Part shown: piece by piece, positions 1 through 7,185 of the stretch
Position numbering within the stretch: position 1 is the stretch's first letter
Layout: each line of letters starts with the position of its first letter
Assembly: GCF_950295315.1 (NCBI RefSeq)
Contig: NW_026647180.1
Coordinates: forward strand, 992,001-1,056,000
Origin: Erinaceus europaeus
Taxonomy: Eukaryota > Chordata > Mammalia > Eulipotyphla > Erinaceidae
Reading direction: 5' to 3'
DNA length: 64,000 nt
Translations under genes and position numbers: made by a program
Notes under the pieces: generated by a model
The model's database searches: none
The model's input: only the letters and a program-made list of their open reading frames with translations
What the model was told of the DNA's origin: nothing

Positions 1-60
1 CCCAACTGTGCTGGCTTTTGCCTGGGGCTCTGGCTCTGGTGGCTGGCCACCACCCCTCAG

Positions 61-147
61 ATCAAGTTCAGGGTGGGTGTCATGGCTGCTGCCACCACCA
101 CTGCCTCCCTAGGGGTCAACTGGGTGGGCGGGGTCCTCGTGGCCTAG
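61..147 (+). pseudogene. Candidate terminal exon (29 codons with stop), array copy
   Basis: After a CAG acceptor-like end at 58-60, a frame of 28 residues reads IKFRVGVMAAATTT, then ASLGVNWVGGVLVA, and stops at TAG 145-147. It is Ala/Val/Gly-rich and hydrophobic, like a short membrane-anchoring tail. I do not recognise the family. Compared with unit 16, the four base differences give three silent changes and one Tyr-to-Asn change. The same 87 bases recur in every unit. Whether any transcript uses it is unknown; upstream exons of such a gene are not identifiable with confidence. Confidence 0.35.
126..133 (+). promoter_or_regulatory. GC box (Sp/KLF-type), unit 1
   Basis: GGGCGGGG lies 6 bases before the X-box and 56 before the NRF1 palindrome. 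It is unchanged in the divergent unit (62380-62387). GC boxes of this form bind Sp1/KLF factors in TATA-less promoters. No TATA box is seen nearby. Confidence 0.5.
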
Positions 148-151
148 CAAC
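139..151. promoter_or_regulatory. RFX X-box-like inverted repeat, array form
   Basis: GTGGCCTAGCAAC fits the relaxed RFX consensus GTNRCC-N-RGYAAC with a one-base spacer. RFX factors use such sites in promoters of ciliary genes and of MHC class II genes. The third base is G here, while the divergent unit has the preferred T. Copies: 4273, 8444, 12626, 16822, 25100, 29221, 33381, 37527, 41646, 45778, 49915, 54058 and 58205 (starts), all of this form; the copy at 20974 has lost the final C. Confidence 0.5.
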
Positions 152-188
152 CTCTCGAGCCCTCTGTGATGTCCCCCCCCAGGATTCT

Positions 189-202
189 GTGCGCATGCGC
201 AC
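189..202. promoter_or_regulatory. Palindromic NRF1 site, unit 1
   Basis: GTGCGCATGCGCAC is a perfect palindrome that contains the full NRF1 consensus YGCGCAYGCGCR at 190-201. NRF1 is a methylation-sensitive activator of CpG-island promoters. Intact copies start at 4322, 8493, 12675, 16872, 21023, 25150, 29271, 33432, 37578, 41697, 45829, 54109, 58256 and 62444. The copy at 49965 has lost one CpG. Position is about 45 bases before an ATG in each unit. Confidence 0.7.
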
Positions 203-233
203 TGGCACTGGGCAGCCCAACTGTCCTGCCACT

Positions 234-254
234 ATGTCAGGCGGCAGCAACTAG
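234..254 (+). pseudogene. Disabled first-exon ORF, array form (MSGGSN then stop)
   Basis: The ATG at 234-236, in a moderate context, is followed by only five codons and TAG at 252-254. In the divergent unit the same codon is CAG and the frame stays open. All units 1-15 have the stop, so the nonsense change was fixed through the array by homogenisation. Units 14 and 15 read MSGSSN before the stop. Downstream the old frame would still be largely readable up to the donor-like sites at 417/418 (CAG|GTATGC) and 436/437 (CAG|GTGGGT). Confidence 0.45.
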
Positions 255-417
255 ACCCCTGGACCCCGGCACAGAGGGACGGAAGAACGGGAGGACAGCG
301 CTGACCGACGACGGACCTCGGGGCTGGCAGCCAAGAGAGCAAAGGAGGAGGTGCGCCCAGGAGCCAGGGAGCCCGGGCTACAGCTACCTACATGCCTGCC
401 TGCCTTGCTGGATGCAG

Positions 418-441
418 GTATGCTAGCTCTGTCCAGGTGGG
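418..441 (+). other. Pair of splice-donor-like sites
   Basis: CAG|GTATGC (boundary 417/418) and CAG|GTGGGT (boundary 436/437) both match the 5' splice-site consensus well. The second is kept in the divergent unit at 62691/62692; the first is changed there to CCG|GTATTC. They follow the promoter module and precede the pentamer tract, which would then be intronic. Confidence 0.35.
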
Positions 442-450
442 TTTCTCAGT

Positions 451-617
451 TCCTCTCCTGTCCTCTCCTGTTCTCTCCTGTCCTCTCCTGTCCTCTCCTG
501 TCCTCTCCTCTCCTGTCCTCTCCTCTCCTGTCCTCTCCTCTCCTCTCCTGTCCTCTCCTCTCCTCTCCTGTCCTCTCCTCTCCTCTCCTGTCCGCTCCTC
601 TCCTCTCTTCTCTCCTC
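451..617 (+). repeat. TCCTC/TCCTG pentamer minisatellite, unit 1
   Basis: A pyrimidine-rich tract built of five-base steps, mostly TCCTC and TCCTG. Tract lengths in units 1 to 16 are 167, 202, 207, 207, 177, 187, 167, 177, 162, 152, 182, 182, 167, 182, 232 and 117 bases. Every length leaves remainder 2 on division by 5, so change has been by whole pentamers. The tract is nearly all pyrimidine on this strand. The long frames it creates (runs of LLSSPLLS or GEERRGQE) are artefacts of the repeat. Confidence 0.95.
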
Positions 618-707
618 ACTTCCGGGTGCCCTGATCACCAGCTCGAGCGCTTTTGACATTTCACCTGTGACAGCTGCCCACACCCCCCCTCCGCGTCCTT
701 GACGTGA
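617..707. promoter_or_regulatory. ETS-like and CRE-like motif cluster
   Basis: Right after the pentamer tract, CACTTCCGG at 617-625 is the reverse complement of the ETS/GABPA consensus CCGGAAGTG. TGACGTGA at 700-707 resembles an ATF/CREB site with one mismatch. E-boxes CACCTG (663-668) and CAGCTG (671-676) lie between them. All are kept in the divergent unit, where the ETS core starts at about 62822. Could be a second promoter or an intronic enhancer; no transcription start can be set from sequence. Confidence 0.35.
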
Positions 708-885
708 CCCAGCTCACAGGCTCACCTGCTCACCCCACCCACACCCACACGCCCCACCACATTCCCTGGATCAGCTCCTCTGCCCTATTCAGCCAAACTG
801 CCCAGTTGGCAATGTATCTGTGCAGGCTTGACTGTCTTTATCATTCAAGGTTATATCTCCTTTTGTACTTAGCTTGGTTGATTGT
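708..885. other. Unique spacer without a visible gene
   Basis: Begins GC-rich with CACCC/CACAC runs near 730-760 and becomes AT-rich from about 830. No convincing exon or RNA. Very well conserved between the array and the divergent unit. Confidence 0.5.
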
Positions 886-963
886 GGATGGATAGTTGGA
901 TGGATGGATGGATGGATGGATGGATGGATGGATGGATGGAAGAATGGATGGATGGATGGAAGG
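886..963 (+). repeat. TGGA tetranucleotide microsatellite, unit 1
   Basis: A pure run of 11 TGGA at 897-940 is followed by interrupted copies ('agaatgg', 'aagg'). Copy number varies between units and is lowest in the divergent unit (63,105-63,150). Confidence 0.95.
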
Positions 964-1080
964 ATCGAGTGATGCACGGGTTGATCGATTGGTTTTGTAG
1001 AGGCAGAGAGCCATCTAGGGGTACTTGAGACCTCTGGCATAAGAGCCCTAGTCTTCTGTCGAATGTAAAACATTAACACC

Positions 1081-1118
1081 TCAATAAATAAATGAATAAA
1101 TGTATTAAATAAACTGGG
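1081..1118 (+). other. AATAAA-rich cluster, possible polyadenylation signals
   Basis: Several overlapping AATAAA hexamers occur at 1083-1113 ('tcaataaataaatg', 'aataaatg', 'aaataaac') about 880 bases downstream of the NRF1 site and in the same direction. The cluster could end a short transcript from the promoter module, or it may only be the decayed A-rich tail of an old retroelement. Confidence 0.35.
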
Positions 1119-1209
1119 TTAAAAAAACGCGGTGTCTTTTTTAAGGATCATAATAAGGAAAGCATTGTTCTGAGCAGCCCCTTGAAATATTGGGATATTT
1201 CATTTTGCC

Positions 1210-1474
1210 TTCTTCTTCTTCTTCTTCTTCTTCTTCTTCTTCTTCATCTTCTTTTTTTTTTCTTTGCTTTCTATTATCTTGATTTATTTTTTGGAATGGA
1301 CAGTCAGGAATTGAGAGACAAGGGAGGGATAGAGATTTTGAGAACCAGAGAGATACCTGCAGCACATCTGCACCACTTGTAAAGATTTCCCACTGCAGGT
1401 CGGAACCAGGGTCTTGAACCGAGGTCCTCCAACAGTTTAACATGAGTGCTTAACCAGGTGAGGCACCACCTGCT
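1210..1474 (-). mobile_element. SINE A: tRNA-derived SINE, minus strand, with TTC/GAA tail
   Basis: Read on the minus strand, the head near 1474 has a Pol III A-box-like region, then a B box (GGTTCAAGACC, plus-strand 1409-1419), the CTGCAG-containing body ('cacctgcag'-like) and an A-rich tail that has become (GAA)n. Twelve TTC triplets lie at 1210-1245 on the plus strand. The family matches my memory of a hedgehog SINE. Copies by unit: 5375-5638, 9559-9825, 13741-14010, 17899-18180, 22051-22300, 26172-26420, 30319-30585, 34457-34736, 38585-38855, 42734-42986, 46875-47127, 50995-51271, 55146-55413, 59339-59612 and 63419-63740. TTC number ranges from 7 upward. It is part of the repeat unit, not 16 separate insertions. 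Confidence 0.8.
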
Positions 1475-1550
1475 AAGCTTAATGTGACATTTTTTTTACC
1501 AATGAAAAGAAATTCTCTTGGCTAGGTAAGAAATAAATAAAATATAAATA
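1475..1550. other. AT-rich spacer after SINE A
   Basis: Short A/T-rich stretch with a T8 run, 'ggctaggtaag' and AATAAA-like repeats. No gene signal. It leads directly into the first SINE module. Confidence 0.4.
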
Positions 1551-1624
1551 AGTAAATAAAAGTGCTTTTACGTTTACACAGTGGAAACACACACTGGGAC
1601 ATATTCTTGTATATTACTTGTATT

Positions 1625-1885
1625 ATTTATTTATTTATTTATTTATTTATTGCCACAAGGGGTACTTGCCATAGCGCAGTGCCAGTACCACTAATCCACT
1701 GCTCCCATGTTCCATTTTTTCCCCTTTCGCTGCCCTTGTGGCTTGAATATTGTGGTTATTAATAATATTATTATTGTTGTTGTGATAGTTACTGTCCTTG
1801 CGGAGAACAGAGAAAAATGGAAAGAGGAGGTTAAAGAGAGATGGGGGAGAGAAAGATAGGCCCCCTGAAGATCTGCTTCACTATA
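1625..1885 (-). mobile_element. SINE B, 5'-truncated, minus strand
   Basis: Plus-strand order is (TTTA)n, 'ttgccacaagggg', 'ccactgctcc', 'gctgcccttg', a (TTG)n/(TTA)n core, 'gagaacagagaaaaatgg', ending at 'gatctgcttcac'. Compared with SINE D it lacks about 110 bases of tRNA-like head. Family recognised from memory as the major hedgehog tRNA-derived SINE. The TTTA tail varies in length among units. Confidence 0.75.
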
Positions 1886-1956
1886 TAAATAAAGCACATT
1901 TTCATTTGACTCGATAGAAACACAGAGACACGTATACATGTAGAATACCTGCATTT

Positions 1957-2231
1957 TTTATTTATGTATTATTTATCTATTGATTGATTGATTGACTGAT
2001 TGATTGCCTCCAGGGTTATTGTCAGGGCTAGGGGCCTGCACCACGAACCCACTGCTCCTGCAGACCATGTTTTCCCCTTTGGCTGCCCTTGTTGCCTGAA
2101 CTTTGTTGTGGTTATTATTATCGTTGTTGTTGCTGTTACTGTCCTTGCATAGGACAGAGAGAAAGGGAGAGAGGAGTGGAAACACGGAAGGGTGAGAGAA
2201 AGGTAGACCCCTGCAGGTCTGCTTCACTAGA
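1957..2231 (-). mobile_element. SINE C, 5'-truncated, minus strand
   Basis: Same family and same truncation point as SINE B. The tail on the plus strand is (GATT)n at about 1981-2006. Contains the shared 'ccaccacgaacccactgctcctgcag'-like segment and 'gcataggacagagag'. Confidence 0.75.
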
Positions 2232-2319
2232 TAAACAAAAAGCATGTACATTTATTTACAAAGTGGGTACACCGACACATGTATACATGTATATTACCTG
2301 TATATTTTCTCTCTGAGTT

Positions 2320-2686
2320 TATATATATAATGTATGTATTTATTTATTGCATCCAGGGTCACTGCCAGTGCTCGATACATATACCTGGAATCCACTGCTG
2401 CTGCAGACCATTTATTCTCCTTTTGCTGCCCTTGTTGCTTTATCATTGTTGTGCTTCTTCTTATTGTTGTTGTTGTTACTGTCCTTACATAGGATAGAGA
2501 GAAAGGGATAGGGGAGGGGAAAGTCAGAGGGAGAAGTGACAGATAGAGCCCCTGAAGATCTGCTTCACCCCCTGTAAAGCTACTCCCCTGCAGGTGGAGG
2601 TCTGGGGGCCATACCGCAGATCCTTCTGCCTGTCCCCTCGTTTCCTCCACCACCTCTTAACCCTCTGACATTCCGCCCAACCTCCC
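2320..2686 (-). mobile_element. SINE D, essentially full length, minus strand
   Basis: The body is followed by the complete tRNA-like head: 'cccctgcaggtggagg', a decayed B-box region ('gccataccgcagatcc') and the terminal 'cttaaccctctgacattccg' that corresponds to the A-box end. It is the only one of the three triplet SINEs that keeps the Pol III promoter region, although the B box looks mutated, so activity is unlikely. Confidence 0.75.
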
Positions 2687-2981
2687 TGGATTTCCTTTTG
2701 ACAGCAATATGACCTGTCTATTTTTTGAATCCTCAATATCCTGAGGATCAGTCTTGGAAATAGTCTCATGAGAAGCCACAGGGGGATCTCTGGAATCAGA
2801 GAGCGCCTGGAACAGCAGCTGGGGCTCTAGAGCCAGGGCATGGTCCATCTACCCATCCACCCTCCATGGAGTCCACCTGCCTGCATCTTGGTCCTGCTCC
2901 CTCCCAAAAAGATTTTTTTCCCTTGTTTCACTGAGAAACAGGCATCACATAGGAGAGTCAGGCAGTGGGAAACAAAAAGCC
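2687..2981. other. Unique spacer, no gene seen
   Basis: Mixed-composition sequence ('ggatttccttttgacag' to 'gggaaacaaaaagcc'). No repeat family recognised. It contains short minus-strand open frames only. Almost invariant between units 1 and 15, apart from a one-base deletion in unit 14 near 56760 and a T6/T7 run. Confidence 0.5.
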
Positions 2982-3125
2982 TTTTTTTTTTTTTTTTTTT
3001 TTTTTACCCTACTGATGGACCAGCTTCTGGGAAGTACAGGTTTTGAACCTGAAAACGCTGTCTGCCTCTGCCTGTCTCTGAGTCCACTGGAGGAGCCACT
3101 GCCCCAGGCAGACCTTGTGCTCAGA
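2982..3125 (-). mobile_element. Poly-T run with B-box-like remnant, possible old SINE
   Basis: A pure T run (24 T here; 28, 27, 38, 28, 33, 34, 29, 16, 16, 25, 27, 24, 18 and 18 in units 2-15) is followed on the plus strand by GGTTTTGAACC at 3039-3049, which on the minus strand is GGTTCAAAACC, a fit to the Pol III B box. An A tail after a B box on the minus strand is what a small retroposed RNA gene would leave. No clear A box, so the origin is uncertain. Confidence 0.4.
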
Positions 3126-3484
3126 GTGGGTGGGGTGTTTTCGCCAGTCCTAGGCTTGCACAGCGCACTTGGGATTGGGTTGCCTGAGATCCAAATGTTA
3201 CATTGTAGATTGTTTGCAGTTCCGGCTCCCCAGGACATTGGACAGACCCAACTGCTCTGGGGATACCCAGAGAAAAAGACTCTTCCCATCCTTAGTGCAA
3301 ATGGAGTGGAGGGGGAGGGGAGAGATGTGCATGTGTGGGATACTCATGCCCAGGTGTGTGTGAGGGGCCCTGACAGGGGTTAGAAGGGGGTTGAGGGGCA
3401 GAAGGAGACTGTTTGGGGGGCAGGCTGCAGGCAGGGTAGCCCCTGAATAGGTGCAGGGCTGTGTGTGCCTGTGGTGGCAGGGCG

Positions 3485-3565
3485 TTAGGGCAGGTCCCCC
3501 TGCAGGATGGTGAAGATGGCAGCTGGGCTGTCCCAGGGCCCCCAGGGCTGGAGGGCAGCAGCAGG
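3485..3565 (-). other. Exon-like segment on the minus strand with stop codon
   Basis: The acceptor-like 'cctttcctgccag' precedes 27 codons in phase 0: PAAALQPWGPWDS, then PAAIFTILQGDLP, then TAA at 3485-3487. Pairs with 3734-3817. The 'WDSPAAIFTILQGD' stretch looks protein-like. All array copies are the same; the divergent copy is not in the window because this part of unit 15 is still homogenised. Confidence 0.2.
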
Positions 3566-3608
3566 CTGGCAGGAAAGGAGGCAAACAGTAGATGACAGTT
3601 GGGGAGCT

Positions 3609-3637
3609 GGGGGACAGGGGGCAAGGGGAAAAGGGGG
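3609..3637 (+). other. Canonical G-quadruplex motif
   Basis: Runs of 5, 5, 4 and 5 G separated by ACA, CAA and AAAA. Present in each of units 1-15, for example 7780-7808 in unit 2. Sequence only shows the potential to fold. Confidence 0.6.
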
Positions 3638-3733
3638 CATCCTTGCGGAGAAGGGGGAGGGGGCTGGACTGGAGAGTGGGTGGAGCTGGAGGCAGGCAGG
3701 TCCCAAGAATCAGGAACTGACAGGGCCAGATAC

Positions 3734-3817
3734 CTGCACCCACCCACTGGATAGCAGCTGCAGCAGCCAGAGCAGCAGCCCTGGCTTGCCTAGGCCAAGG
3801 GCCCTGAGTGAGTCCCT
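3734..3817 (-). other. Exon-like segment on the minus strand, 28 codons
   Basis: On the minus strand a C/T-rich stretch ends in CTCAG, followed by 84 bases open in phase 0 (RDSLRALGLGKPG, LLLWLLQLLSSGWVQ) and the donor-like CAG|GTATCT. The next segment 3485-3565 would continue in the same phase after a 168-base intron. In the divergent copy the acceptor reads CTCAT and two of the residues change, so conservation does not support it. Could be chance in GC-rich DNA. Confidence 0.2.
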
Positions 3818-4134
3818 CTGAGGATGAGGAAGGGTAGGGGGAGGGGTAGAGGCAGGGGGAGGAGGGCCGCTGTCAGCAGGCAACGGGTCTACAGGGGCCT
3901 CCACTATGGAGGCCTGTGTCCAGGTGGCTGCCCGCCAGATCCGGGGCAGCTCAGGGCTCCCAGGGCCCTGGGGGGTGTCTGTGGGTTGGGGGCTGTCAGT
4001 CAGTCAGTCTGTCTGTGTGTCAGTGCACTTGCTTGGACAGGGGCCTGGCGGCCCTTGGACCCCAGCCCTGGGCTGTCAGATGCCGGCCCCGCCCCCGGAC
4101 ACGCCCCCACCGTGCCCCTTGCCTCAGAGCCCTG

Positions 4135-5785
4135 CCCACCTGTGCTGGCTTTTGCCTGGGGCTCTGGCTCTGGTGGCTGACCACCACCCCTCAGATCAAG
4201 TTCAGGGTGGGTGTCATGGCTGCTGCCACCACCACTGCCTCCCTAGGGGTCAACTGGGTGGGCGGGGTCCTCGTGGCCTAGCAACCTCTCGAGCCCTCTG
4301 TGATGTCCCCCCCAGGATTCTGTGCGCATGCGCACTGGCACTGGGCAGCCCAACTGTCCTGCCACTATGTCAGGCGGCAGCAACTAGACCCCTGGACCCC
4401 GGCACAGAGGGACGGAAGAACGGGAGGACAGCGCTGACCGACGACGGACCTCGGGGCTGGCAGCCAAGAGAGCAAAGGAGGAGGTGCGCCCAGGAGCCAG
4501 GGAGCCCGGGCTACAGCTACCTACATGCCTGCCTGCCTTGCTGGATGCAGGTATGCTAGCTCTGTCCAGGTGGGTTTCTCAGTTCCTCTCCTGTCCTCTC
4601 CTGTTCTCTCCTGTCCTCTCCTGTCCTCTCCTGTCCTCTCCTCTCCTGTCCTCTCCTCTCCTGTCCTCTCCTCTCCTGTCCTCTCCTGTCCTCTCCTCTC
4701 CTCTCCTGTCCTGTCCTCTCCTCTCCTCTCCTGTCCTCTCCTCTCCTCTCCTCTCCTGTCCGCTCCTCTCCTCTCTTCTCTCCTCACTTCCGGGTGCCCT
4801 GATCACCAGCTCGAGCGCTTTTGACATTTCACCTGTGACAGCTGCCCACACCCCCCCTCCGCGTCCTTGACGTGACCCAGCTCACAGGCTCACCTGCTCA
4901 CCCCACCCACACCCACACGCCCCACCACATTCCCTGGATCAGCTCCTCTGCCCTATTCAGCCAAACTGCCCAGTTGGCAATGTATCTGTGCAGGCTTGAC
5001 TGTCTTTATCATTCAAGGTTATATCTCCTTTTGTACTTAGCTTGGTTGATTGTGGATGGATAGTTGGATGGATGGATGGATGGATGGATGGATGGATGGA
5101 TGGAAGAATGGATGGATGGATGGAAGGATCGAGTGATGCACGGGTTGATCGATTGGTTTTGTAGAGGCAGAGAGCCATCTAGGGGTACTTGAGACCTCTG
5201 GCATAAGAGCCCTAGTCTTCTGTCGAATGTAAAACATTAACACCTCAATAAATAAATGAATAAATGTATTAAATAAACTGGGTTAAAAAAAACGCGGTGT
5301 CTTTTTTAAGGATCATAATAACGAAAGCATTGTTCTGAGCAGCCCCTTGAAATATTGGGATATTTCATTTTGCCTTCTTCTTCTTCTTCTTCTTCTTCTT
5401 CTTCTTCTTCTTCTTCTTCTTTTTTCTTTGCTTTCTATTATCTTGATTTATTTTTTGGAATGGACAGTCAGGAATTGAGAGACAAGGGAGGGATAGAGAT
5501 TTTGAGAACCAGAGAGATACCTGCAGCACATCTGCACCACTTGTAAAGATTTCCCACTGCAGGTCGGAACCAGGGTCTTGAACCGAGGTCCTCCTACAGT
5601 TTAACATGAGTGCTTAACCAGGTGAGGCACCACCTGCTAAGCTTAATGTGACATTTTTTTTAGCAATGAAAAGAAATTCTCTTTGCTAGGTAAGAAATAA
5701 ATAAAATATAAATAAGTAAATAAAAGTGCTTTTACGTTTACACAGTGGAAACACACACTGGGACATATTCTTGTATATTACTTGT

Positions 5786-5821
<36 letters not shown>

Positions 5822-7149
5822 TTGCCACAAGGGGTACTTGCCATAGCGCAGTGCCAGTACCACTAATCCACTGCTCCCATGTTCCATTTTTTCCCCTTTC
5901 GCTGCCCTTGTGGCTTGAATATTGTGGTTATTAATAATATTATTATTGTTGTTGTGATAGTTACTGTCCTTGCGGAGAACAGAGAAAAATGGAAAGAGGA
6001 GGTTAAAGAGAGATGGGGGAGAGAAAGATAGGCCCCCTGAAGATCTGCTTCACTATATAAATAAAGCACATTTTCATTTGACTCGATAGAAACACAGAGA
6101 CACGTATGCATGTAGAATACCTGCATTTTTTATTTATGTATTATTTATCTATTGATTGATTGATTGACTGATTGATTGCCTCCAGGGTTATTGTCAGGGC
6201 TAGGGGCCTGCACCACGAACCCACTGCTCCTGCAGACCATGTTTTCCCCTTTGGCTGCCCTTGTTGCCTGAACTTTGTTGTGGTTATTATTATCGTTGTT
6301 GTTGATGTTACTGTCCTTGCATAGGACAGAGAGAAAGGGAGAGAGGAGTGGAAACACGGAAGGGTGAGAGAAAGGTAGACCCCTGCAGGTCTGCTTCACT
6401 AGATAAACAAAAAGCATGTACATTTATTTACAAAGTGGGTACACCGACACATGTATACATGTATATTACCTGTATATTTTCTCTCTGAGTTTATATATAT
6501 AATGTATGTATTTATTTATTGCATCCAGGGTCACTGCCAGTGCTCGATACATATACCTGGAATCCACTGCTGCTGCAGACCATTTATTCTCCTTTTGCTG
6601 CCCTTGTTGCTTTATCATTGTTGTGCTTCTTCTTATTGTTGTTGTTGTTACTGTCCTTACATAGGATAGAGAGAAAGGGATAGGGGAGGGGAAAGTCAGA
6701 GGGAGAAGTGACAGATAGAGCCCCTGAAGATCTGCTTCACCCCCTGTAAAGCTACTCCCCTGCAGGTGGAGGTCTGGGGGCCATACCGCAGATCCTTCTG
6801 CCTGTCCCCTCGTTTCCTCCACCACCTCTTAACCCTCTGACATTCCGCCCAACCTCCCTGGATTTCCTTTTGACAGCAATATGACCTGTCTATTTTTTGA
6901 ATCCTCAATATCCTGAGGATCAGTCTTGGAAATAGTCTCATGAGAAGCCACAGGGGGATCTCTGGAATCAGAGAGCGCCTGGAACAGCAGCTGGGGCTCT
7001 AGAGCCAGGGCATGGTCCATCTACCCATCCACCCTCCATGGAGTCCACCTGCCTGCATCTTGGTCCTGCTCCCTCCCAAAAAGATTTTTTCCCTTGTTTC
7101 ACTGAGAAACAGGCATCACATAGGAGAGTCAGGCAGTGGGAAACAAAAA

Positions 7150-7185
<36 letters not shown>

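Larger units (their letters stand above)
1551..2686 (-). repeat. Three-fold internal duplication of a spacer + SINE module
   Basis: Three modules start near 1551, 1886 and 2233. Each begins with a related AT-rich leader ('aaataaa...gc...ttt', then a 'cacagtggaaacacac'-like stretch, then 'tgtatattac'-like) followed by the same SINE body. The first two SINEs stop at 'gatctgcttcac' or 'ggtctgcttcac', where the third continues into the tRNA-like head. This is what a tandem triplication with a breakpoint inside the SINE would leave. The modules are strongly diverged from each other but identical between units, so the triplication is much older than the array. Same block in other units: 5715-6858, 9902-11041, 14087-15226, 18257-19388, 22377-23508, 26497-27628, 30662-31793, 34813-35952, 38932-40071, 43064-44195, 47198-48329, 51348-52475, 55490-56629 and 59689-60816. 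Confidence 0.75.
3516..3821 (+). other. 101-codon plus-strand ORF with strong start context
   Basis: AAGATGG at 3513-3519 is a strong Kozak context and opens MAAGLSQGPQGWRAAAG, low-complexity Gly/Gln/Ser-rich, stopping at TGA 3819-3821. It is intact in all fifteen full units. It overlaps the minus-strand exon-like segments. Near-identity of the units makes an open frame uninformative, and the composition is that of G-rich DNA. Probably not a gene. Confidence 0.15.
1..4134 (+). repeat. Macrosatellite unit 1 (4,134 bp), reference unit
   Basis: Internal map: X-box 139-151, NRF1 palindrome 189-202, pentamer tract 451-617 (167 bp), SINE A 1210-1474 (12 TTC), SINE triplet 1551-2686, poly-T 2982-3005 (24 T). 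Private variants: A at base 5, C in place of G in the 'ttttacc' at about 1499, and a 4-base GTGG duplication near 3130. The unit is cut by the window start only in the sense that the phase is arbitrary; it continues the array to the left. Confidence 0.96.
3126..4134. other. G-rich segment with quadruplex-prone runs; no proven gene
   Basis: About 1 kb of GC-rich sequence. A canonical G4 pattern (four runs of at least four G with loops of 3, 3 and 4) lies at 3609-3637. A second G-rich cluster lies at 3829-3868. A short CAGT/CTGT tract lies at about 3998-4025. CpG and GC-box-like 'ccccgcccccgg' lies at 4087-4098. Open frames exist on both strands but none shows a clear coding signature. Weak exon-like signals are listed separately. 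Confidence 0.5.

Noticed and set aside
423..683. Frames rich in GEERRGQE or LLSSPLLS on either strand
   Set aside because: They are translations of the TCCTC/TCCTG pentamer tract and change with its length.
1409..1419. tRNA gene suggested by B-box motifs
   Set aside because: No cloverleaf can be formed around them; they sit in SINE heads with A-rich tails.
1182..1443. Frames with poly-Leu, poly-Ser, poly-Glu or poly-Lys
   Set aside because: They are readings of the TTC/GAA tract in SINE A.
1691..2653. Several 72-119 codon frames inside the SINE triplet
   Set aside because: They lie wholly in retroposon sequence on both strands and are identical in all units because the units are identical.
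2780..2795. CTCF-like core 'ccacagggggatc'
   Set aside because: Only a partial match to the CTCF motif. A position-matrix scan would be needed, and I cannot support it by eye.
3906..4559. Open frame of 217 codons (MEACVQVAARQIRG...) spanning a unit junction, the longest in the array
   Set aside because: It is 217 codons in units 1, 2, 3 and 5, but 79 to 177 codons in others because the C run before the NRF1 site varies in length, and it crosses the promoter motifs. A gene would not tolerate this.
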